Source of the DNA: Typhlomys cinereus
Taxonomy: Eukaryota; Chordata; Mammalia; Rodentia; Platacanthomyidae
Direction of reading: 5' to 3'
Assembly (NCBI GenBank): GCA_023101885.1
Contig: JALPQD010000304.1
Location: 1,798,001 to 1,862,000 of the forward strand
Length of the DNA: 64,000 nucleotides
Part shown: positions 57,016 through 64,000 of the stretch, piece by piece
Layout: every line of letters begins with the position of its first letter
Position numbering within the stretch: the first letter of the stretch is position 1
Made by a program: the position numbers and the translations under genes
Notes under the pieces: model-generated
Told to the model about the DNA's origin: nothing
The model's input: only the letters and a program-made list of their open reading frames with translations
The model's database searches: none

Positions 57016-58067
57016 TTATATTTGCCTTCTGTTCTCCTGGATATGCCTGTTTTTTTCTTCATGCTTGAGTATCATTTCTAGCATTTTTTGAAGGCCTGGT
57101 TTGGTGGACATGTATCCCTTCAAGTTGTCTTTGTGCTGGAAAAATTTTCTTTCTCCCTCGATCATGACTGATAGTTTTGCAGGGTAAATCATCCTGGGTT
57201 GACATTTTTGCTCATTCAATACTTGAAATATGTCTCTCCAAGCTCTTCTTGCTTTTACTGTTTCGACTGAGAAGTCATTTGTTATTTTCATAGGTTTGCC
57301 TTTAAAAGTGACTTGTTTTTTCTCCCTTGAAGCTCTCAGCACCAGTTCTTTATCATGAATGTGGAGTGTTTTAACTATTATTTGCCGTGGCATGCTTCTG
57401 TTTTGTTCGTATCTGTTTGGGGTGCGGAATGTCTCTTGTATATGGATGGGCCTGTCTTTTTTTAGATGAGGAAAGTTTTCCTTGATGATCGTTTGAAAAA
57501 TTTCCTCAGGGGTGGTATTTTGAGATTCTTGCTCTGGTATTCTATGAATACGCATGTTAGGCTTCTTCAGAGTGTCCCATATCTCTTGGATATTACTCTC
57601 AAGTATCTTTTTGGCTTTAACAACCTCTTCCATTGAGCTGGTTAGTACTCCCACTTTATCTTCAAGGTCTGAAATTCTGTTTTCTTCTTTGTTAGTTCTG
57701 TTAAGACTCTCTGTGGAGTTCTGGGTTGAAGATAACTTGTCTTGTAGCTCAGTTTTAAACTCTGCTTTAACTGCTCTATGCCAGTTTTTGATTCTTGCAC
57801 TGTTTTTCTCAACTCCTGCAAATGTCTGTTGTGTTCCTCTTCAAAGCGATTGATTCGATTATGTAATTCCTCCCGGATTTCCTCTTTCATAGTATTGAAT
57901 ATGGTAATGATCATATTTTGAAGGTCGTTATCCTGGGTCAGGCTTTCTTTGCTTTTTTCCGCGGGTTTGTTCTGGTTGGAGTCTAACATTATGGGATTAA
58001 TTTCTTCAGTGGGAAATTTGTTTACTTGAGTGTTGCTTCTCATGGATTTGCACTTTGTCTTTGGCAT
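57016..58067 (-). pseudogene. L1 ORF1, frameshifted
   Basis: The N-terminal 141 codons (58067-57642) and C-terminal 212 codons (57654-57016) are each close to ORF1p of the intact element but lie in different frames. The lesion is in the coiled coil (near 57640-57780), where the first part loses homology (SLKLSYKTSY) before its stop. The RRM and C-terminal domain remain recognisable. Confidence 0.9.
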
Positions 58068-58480
58068 TGTCGTTTTAACTCTTAAGATCTTTCAATTTCA
58101 CTAAACTGAATTATTTGGCCTGGGGTTCTGGGGGTGGGCAAGGACAGAGCTTACCTAGGTCGTGGGTGAGGCCCGGCTGGACCACGCGTGCGTGTCCCGA
58201 CCGGCGGAGCCGGGTGGGGTAAAGGGAGGATGGGCGCGTCGGCGTGGAGCTATTTAACCCGAGGGCATCTGGGGCGGGGCCCGGGCGCAGGGGGAGGTCC
58301 TCCTCGTCCCTCGGCCCTGTGCGTGGCTCCGGCTGGATGGTGGGAGTCGGAGCCGGGTCCCTTTGGGCTGACCTGGGATTCTGGTGGGCGGGCGCGGGCG
58401 GAGCTTACCTAGGTCGGGGGATGAGGCCCGCCTGGACTGCGCGCGCGTCCCGAGCGGCGGAGCGCGGTGGGGTAAAGGGG
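58068..58480 (-). promoter_or_regulatory. 5' UTR of antisense L1, about 1.6 tandem monomers
   Basis: GAGCTTACCTAGGTCG occurs on the + strand at 58147 and 58401, a monomer period of 254 bp. On the L1 sense strand each copy supplies CCTAG|GTAAGC, a splice donor consensus. One TATA-like element (plus-strand CTATTTAA at 58250-58257) and GC boxes are present, as in the intact copy. Confidence 0.8.
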
Positions 58481-58497
58481 ACATTCAACCATTTCTT
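58481..58497 (+). repeat. target site duplication of the antisense L1 (right copy)
   Basis: ACATTCAACCATTTCTT directly outside the L1 5' end, identical to 52048-52064. Confidence 0.92.
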
Positions 58498-58677
58498 GAT
58501 GACTTTCCTTATCTATTTCATGGGCATCTCACCATATATATGTCTGTGCTAGAAAAGAGAGTTTAGGCTAGGCTGTCATAGCAAACATACATTTAGTGAA
58601 TCAGCAAAAGGACAATGATTCCTATTTCACTTCAAATATGGCTCATGGCAATAGCATCTGTTCTTCATTTAGTGGAT

Positions 58678-59160
58678 GATGTGGTTTGAATATGAAATAT
58701 CATCCATGGTTACATGTATTTGAATGCTTGGTCTCCAACTGGTAACACTATTTTGGGAGGCTGTGGAGCCTCACTGGAGGTAGTGGGTGACAAAGGTGCC
58801 CCTTGAGAGTTTATATTATGTCCATATTTCCTGACTGCTGTTTCCTGACTGTAGACACAATGGCAATGTGGCCAGCTGCCCATGCTCCTGCCCCCATTCA
58901 TTCGCCCGCGTTCATTCACCACCATGATGAACTAAATAGACTCAAACTGAAAGCCTGATGGTTCCCCATCAGCTAGACAATCTGCAGGTTTGTTCTGGAC
59001 TTAACTTAATTCTCCATAAGTGTGCCCAGAGCTCAAACCCTCAACTCTCAGTTTGACACCGGTACCTAACTATAACAAAGCTCAAACAAACCCTTCGTCC
59101 CTTAAGCTGTGTCTTGTCAGGTGTTTGGTCACAGAAACAAGAAAAGAAACTAACAGGATG
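58678..59160 (+). mobile_element. dispersed repeat related to 37385-38125, possibly composite
   Basis: GATGTGGTTTGAATATGAAA, AATGCTTGGTCTCCAACTGG and the end TGTCTTGTCAGGTGTTTGGT-CACAGAA resemble the interrupted repeat near 38 kb. The part 58950-59045 (CTCAACTCTCAGTTTGACAC) may be a second repeat. Class not assigned. Confidence 0.5.
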
Positions 59161-59204
59161 ATTGAAGAATCCTGAATCCTTTCACCTTGTGATTCTGTCA
59201 CATC

Positions 59205-59515
59205 AACATGCATTTTTATGGGTGTGTGTACATGCAATGCTTTTGGAGGTCAGAGGTTGCCTCAGCCATCATCTTCAGGGACACCCTGCACCTCTTTTGA
59301 GACAGGGTCTCTCCCTGGCCTGGGTCTCAGCAGTTACACTAGACTGGCTGGCCAGCAAGTCCAGGGATATTTTCATCTCTGCCTCCCTAGTACTGGGGTT
59401 TTAAGCATGGACCACACACCTGACATTTTTATGTGGGTTCTGAGGAGCAGACTTAGGTATTTATGCCTGCGTAGCAAGTTGTTCGCCAACTGAGCGGTCT
59501 CCCTTGCTCCCTCAG
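59205..59515 (-). mobile_element. B4-like composite SINE
   Basis: GCTTTTGGAGGTCAGAGGTT, GAGACAGGGTCTCTCCCTGG, GACTGGCTGGCCAGCAAGTC, TACTGGGGTTTTAAGCATGG and the ID-like end CGCCAACTGAGCGGTCTCC match the rodent B4 layout (B1-like plus ID-like parts), antisense to +. Confidence 0.75.
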
Positions 59516-59593
59516 CATGCATTTTCTTTCAGTTGCCAAGACAGCATCAAAAGCACAGCGATTACTAGTAGTTTGGGGCTTAAAGTAATTCTC

Positions 59594-59598
<5 letters not shown>

Positions 59599-59633
<35 letters not shown>
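59599..59633 (+). repeat. (CT)n microsatellite
   Basis: About 16 CT units. Confidence 0.95.
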
Positions 59634-59636
<3 letters not shown>

Positions 59637-59751
59637 CTAGTGAACAGAAGCTCCATGGTCTCAGTTGCAGAAGCCAAGACACATAGAACATTCATGGACT
59701 TACATTATGTATTTATACCCTCTGCTATCATCTACACTTAATATTATTCTT

Positions 59752-60035
59752 TTTTTTTATTATTTATTCAATTGTGCGCGTGTATGTGTGTGTGTGTGTG
59801 TGTGTATGTGTGTGTGTGTGTAGAACCACGGAAGAATTCGGGAACCACCGTGGACCACCTCCGCCTCCTCCTTGTTTTTACTCCGCCCCGGGATTCACAG
59901 ACTCTGCCCTACCAGGACCGGAAACGCAGGCTGCCCCTGCTTCCGCCCGGTGTCTATCTGTGGGGTCTAGGATCTGAACTCAGGACCTTCCGCCTGCAAG
60001 GCAGAGGCTTAACCCCTGAGCCACCTCTCTAGCCC
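59752..60035 (-). mobile_element. young tRNA-derived SINE, copy 2
   Basis: Same family as 39462-39755: tRNA-like head (right end), GC-rich body with GGGATTCACAGACTCTGCCC, TG-rich and TTATTTATTCAATTGTGCG tail. CTTAATATTATTCTT at 59737-59751 and 60036-60050 is a perfect target site duplication. Confidence 0.9.
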
Positions 60036-60159
60036 CTTAATATTATTCTTGTGTCACATCTTCACAATGGAGGACCTCAAAGTCCTATCTAAGCACTTTG
60101 TGCAGCACAAACTGTAGGTTCCTCAGGCAACGTATGAGAGCATTTGGATATTGTACTTT

Positions 60160-60160
<1 letters not shown>

Positions 60161-60190
<30 letters not shown>

Positions 60191-60191
60191 G
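60161..60191 (+). repeat. (GA)n microsatellite
   Basis: AGAGAG run with one AA interruption. Confidence 0.95.
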
Positions 60192-60469
60192 GTTTTACCG
60201 TGTAACTCAGGAACTACTTATGCCGTGTAGTGTTGACCTCCAGTCACAATCCTAGCCTCCTGAGTGCCAGGATTTCAGATATGTATTACCACATAGGGCT
60301 TTTCTGACAGATCTGGTTGGGGTTTTTCAAAGGAAGTTTACATGGTACCTCCTCACCCTCTTGTGAAAGATATCATGGTGCAATGATCATTTAGCAATCT
60401 TTTAAGAGAGGTCAAAACTATGGAACACACAGTAGTCATTTATTCATAAGATTTATTTTAAACTTTTTA

Positions 60470-60760
60470 AAAAAATTTTTATTATTTATTCAATTGTGCG
60501 TGTATGTGTGTGTGTGTGCGCACGTGTATGTATGTGTGTGTGTGTGTGTGTGTAGAACCACGGACAAATTCGGGAACCACCATGGACGCCTCCATCTCCC
60601 GTTTACTCTGCCCCGGGATTCACAGGCTCCGCCCACCAGGACCAGAAGCGCAGGCCGCCCCCTGCTTCCGCCTGGCGTCTATACGTGGGGTCTGGGATCC
60701 GAACTCAGGACCTTCTGCCTGCAAGGCAGAGGCTTAACCCCTGAGCCACCTCTCCAGCCC
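60470..60760 (-). mobile_element. young tRNA-derived SINE, copy 3
   Basis: Closely similar to copies 1 and 2 across the head, body (GATTCACAGGCTCCGCCCAC) and tail (TTATTTATTCAATTGTGCGT). I did not find a clear target site duplication. Confidence 0.87.
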
Positions 60761-60761
60761 C

Positions 60762-62479
60762 AATCTCTCCTCTCTTCCCCTCACCCCTTCTTTCTCATAT
60801 GTGTGTCTTAATCCCTGAAACCATTGATGGAGTTAGGTTACAGAGCTAAAGAAAATTGAAGTGACAGATGAGATTAAGTGGGCTAATCAATAGCTCTTAT
60901 CCCAGATTTTGTGATAGAAGTCCGATTTAATCACAAAGGTCCCCAGAAAGGGTCAGAATTGACACTGTGATTGACAAAGACTCTGCAGGTCTTTGCCAGT
61001 GTTGGCTATGAACTGGGATATCAAGGCAAGCCCATGGGCAGAGGAGACAGATTTCAGAGCTTCCAGAACTCTTTTCAGAAGAAAACCAGCCCTGCTAACA
61101 CCTTTGTTCTATCTTGGTGACTCTCATTTCAGACCTCTGACAAGCAGAACTGGAAGACAATAAAGGTGTATTGTTTTAAGTCACTGAATTTGTGGTAAAC
61201 TACTGAAGCAGCAACAGGAAATCCGTATACCCGTCATTTGCTTTCTTTTTTCCTTCTTGGTAAGTGGTTACCTCTTTCCACCCTCCCTCCCCTTGTAGCT
61301 CATTTGCTACCTCAGCAACGCAGCCAGCATAGTTACCAACATTTTCTATTCCAACATCTCTTCGGCTAGTACCGTGAGTTTAGGAGGCAGGTGGTTGGAG
61401 CTCACAGGACACATGCAATCCAACTGCTTTCTGTTGTGTAACACAGATGGCTCCGTTTAATGGTTTCTGAGAGCAGATTCTTCATCGCTCAGCTTTATTG
61501 CAATTCTACATCCATCTCGATATTCACCCACCTGATAGCCACGAAGATCGGTGATGGACTAGAGAACACGCAGTCTCCTTGGCTACTAATCATACTACCG
61601 TGGGTGTCCCTGCAGTCATGGGATCAGTCAGTCAGGTTATACCACAGTAACAGCTTTGCTGTAGCAACTTTGCACCTCCCAAGGATAGAGGTGCTCCTGG
61701 GAAGTAGTGATGGCTTGGTAATCTTGCCTGCAGACGGGGGTCATATGACCAGTTATTATCAAAGAACTATGGGCAGAAGTAATGTGTATCACTTTCGTGA
61801 TGAGATAATTAAATAATCTAGTGCAAATTCCCCTTTGATTTTGGAGAACATGTTGAAGATAGCAAATGAGAAAATTTTAGACTCTAAGTCAACACTTGAA
61901 GGCAAGTCACGAATAGGGCCTTTAACCAGCAACATCGTTGTGTTTTATTTTTGTGTTTAACAGCATAGTGTTTTACTGTGGTAAACAACGAACACTTTGC
62001 GGGTGTTTTCTTACTAACATAGTCACTAAACTGTTCTGATTCTTAAACTTTTGAGTGCCAAGGACTATATTTAACTAGCAGGAATTTTTGAAGGACTAAA
62101 TGAGATTGTGTTTTGGGAACTTTAGCTTGTACAGACATCACTGTTAGTCATGTGTTTCCTCCAGGTGGAAACATGGACCCTGCTTGGGTGTTCACCTTTC
62201 GTTTTCCATCACTTATTCTTCAGAGTCTGAAATTACAGGTGCTGGTGGATGAAACAGACTGACTTGTTGGCAAAGAATGAATCTTTTTTTATTGGCTTAT
62301 AGGATTGAAGGAAAAAACTTAAAAAGTAGACTATGTGCCCTTGTGGGCAAAATGATAGTTCTTCATTTTGATGCAGACCTTGTATGCCTAAAAACTTTTT
62401 AGGTTATTTCACCAGAAGGGGAGCATGGACGATGTCATTGTTTGACATGTCAGTTTTTCCACACAGGCTCATGTGATTG
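60762..62479. other. intergenic, nothing recognised
   Basis: A 118-codon open frame at 61460-61813 resembles no family known to me and shows no coding bias that I can judge. I treat the stretch as noncoding. Confidence 0.55.
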
Positions 62480-62742
62480 CAACCTTAGTTGATGTTAGTA
62501 TTGGGAAAGTTATCTAGGAGATGGAGCCTTGCTGGAAGAAGACATGTCACAGGGGGCGGGCTTCTAGGTTGGTTAGCCCCATCCTACTACTGCTAGTAGT
62601 CTGTCCTTATAGTAGGAAGCTTGCTCTCTAGCCTCCATTATGGGCTTGACCTAAACTGCCTCCCGTTGCCGCCTTTCCTGCCATAATGGATTGTGTCTCT
62701 CCTCTGGAACCATCAGTCAAAAACATCTCCTTTTCTCCTCTT
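62480..62742 (+). mobile_element. old dispersed rodent repeat cut by L1
   Basis: GTGATTGCAACCTTAGTTGA, TCACAGGGGGCGGGCTTCTA and CTGCCATAATGGATTGTGTC look like a known type of rodent dispersed repeat. It stops where the truncated L1 begins. Confidence 0.45.
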
Positions 62743-64000
62743 AGACAAGAAAGGGACATAAAAGGGATTCAAATCGGCAAGGAAGAAGTCACGTTATCTC
62801 TGTTTGCAGATGATATGATCCTATACCTGAGTGATCCCAAAAACTCCACCAGGAAACTCCTGGAACTAATACAGAAGTTCAGCAGGGTGGCAGGATACAA
62901 AATAAATGTACAAAAATCAGTGACCTTCCTATATGCCCAGAATGAAAGAAGTGAAAAAGCCCTGAGAGACTCAATCCCATTTACTATGACCCCTAAAAAA
63001 ATGAAATACCTTGGTATAAACCTAACCAAGGAGGTAAAAGAACTTTACAATGAAAACTTTAAAACCCTAAAGAAAGAAATAGCAGAAGACACCAGAAGGT
63101 GGAAAGACCTCCCATGTTCCTGGATTGGCAGAATCAACATCGTAAAAATGACCATCCTACCAAAGGCAATAAACAAATTCAACGCTATACCAATTAAAAT
63201 CCCAAAGCAATTCTTCAAAGAAGTTGACCAAACAATCTCAAAGTTCATATGGAGGCACAAAAGACCCAGGATAGCAAAGACAATCCTGAGTAACAAAAAC
63301 ATGGCTGGAGGTATCACTATACCAAACCTTGGTCTATACTACAAATCCATAGTTATAAAAACAGCCTGGTACTGGATCAAAAATAGACACACAGAACAAT
63401 GGATAAGGCTTGAAGACCCAGATATAAGCCCACACAATTACGGCCATTTGATCTTTGACAAAGGGGCCGAAAAAATCCAATGGAAAAAGAACAGTATCTT
63501 CAACAAATGGTGCTGGCAAAACTGGATCTCCACATGCAGAAGATTAAAGCTGGACCTGTACTTGTCACCATGTACAAGACTTAATTCCAAATGGATCAAG
63601 GACCTTGATATCAGGCCAGAGACTATAAAAACCATAGTTGAAAGGATAGGGAACTCCCTCGAGCTGATTGGGCTAGGCCAACATTTCCTAAACAGACATC
63701 CAATGGCACAGTCACTGCTACCAACTCTCAACAGTTGGGATCTTGTGAAATTAAAGAGCTTCTGTTCAGATAAAGAGATTGTAACGCGAGCTCAAAGGCA
63801 ACCCACAGAATGGGAGAAAATCTTCACTAACCACACATCTGATAGAGCTCTACTGTCCAGAGTGCACAAAGAACTTAGAAAACTAAACACCAAAGAAACT
63901 AATGGCCCAATTAAAAAATGGGCTCTGGAGCTTAAAAGAAACTTTACCAGGGTTGAAATTAAAATGTCTAACAAATATCTTAAAAAATGCTCCACTTCCT
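62743..64000 (+). pseudogene. 5'-truncated L1 ORF2 fragment, continues beyond window
   Basis: It starts abruptly at AGACAAGAAAGGGACATAAA inside ORF2, about residue 679, and runs in the same frame to the right edge with no stop (FADDM at about 62804, then the C-terminal region). Sequence is very close to both full-length copies. The 5' junction abuts old repeat DNA at 62742. The 3' end and duplication are outside the window, so the insertion mechanism cannot be confirmed here. Confidence 0.9.

Larger units (their letters stand above)
52065..58480 (-). mobile_element. full-length antisense L1 with inactivated ORFs
   Basis: Read on the minus strand: two-monomer 5' UTR (58480-58068), ORF1 in two frames, ORF2 in three pieces and a 3' UTR ending in an A tail (poly-T at 52065-52070). 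ACATTCAACCATTTCTT occurs at 52048-52064 and 58481-58497, a perfect 17 bp target site duplication. Sequence is very close to the intact copy at 42964, but frameshifts and a stop have accumulated. Confidence 0.95.

Noticed and set aside
59774..60760. tRNA-like heads of SINEs as possible functional tRNA genes
   Set aside because: The A and B boxes are embedded in SINE bodies, the cloverleaf is not intact, and the copies have target site duplications.
61460..61816. 118-codon + strand open frame
   Set aside because: No homology or motif recognised, no splice or promoter context, and the length is possible by chance in 64 kb.
1..64000. CRISPR arrays, prokaryotic operons, prophage or bacterial origins
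   Set aside because: Composition, introns and retroelements show mammalian nuclear DNA; the direct repeats seen are target site duplications or microsatellites.

Overview
This 64 kb window is mammalian nuclear DNA, almost certainly from a rodent. The evidence is spliced vertebrate genes with GT-AG introns, two intact single-exon class I olfactory receptors, 7SL-derived B1-like and B4-like SINEs, a young tRNA-derived SINE family, and L1 elements with mouse-type tandem 5' UTR monomers. The young SINE (tRNA-like head, long GC-rich body, CA-rich tail) does not match the mouse or rat B2 and ID consensus as I know them, so a non-murine rodent is likely. I cannot name the species.

Gene order identifies the locus. 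From left to right it holds the 3' half of FHIP1B (FAM160A2, + strand, exons between 1580 and 7875), C11orf42 (- strand, three exons between 12357 and 8341), OR52W1 (- strand, 18279-17317), OR52B2 (+ strand, 33352-34320) and a decayed OR52-type receptor pseudogene (+, about 50262-51190). This is the conserved order and relative orientation of human 11p15.4 near CNGA4/CCKBR, read in reverse. FHIP1B and C11orf42 are housekeeping or testis-type genes at the edge of the olfactory cluster. FHIP1B and C11orf42 converge tail to tail.

The left 18 kb is gene-rich and comparatively repeat-poor. From 18.3 to 33 kb lies intergenic DNA with old SINEs, ancient L1 fragments, microsatellites and a 240 bp pure polypyrimidine tract. 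From 34 to 64 kb retroelements dominate. There is one full-length L1 with both ORFs open (42964-49238, 13 bp target site duplication), one full-length but mutated antisense L1 (52065-58480, 17 bp duplication), two short 5'-truncated antisense L1 tails with perfect duplications (32862-33207, just upstream of OR52B2, and 42556-42719), and a 5'-truncated sense L1 that runs off the right edge (62743-64000). At least three young copies of the tRNA-derived SINE lie here too.

I saw no CRISPR array, bacterial operon, functional tRNA/rRNA gene or obviously new host gene. The most interesting material is the live-looking L1 lineage (monomer promoter carrying a TATA-like box and a perfect splice donor, two alternative 3' tails, a templated insertion in one 3' UTR), the young SINE family, a coding minisatellite in C11orf42, and a 95%-identical 87 bp local duplication downstream of OR52B2.
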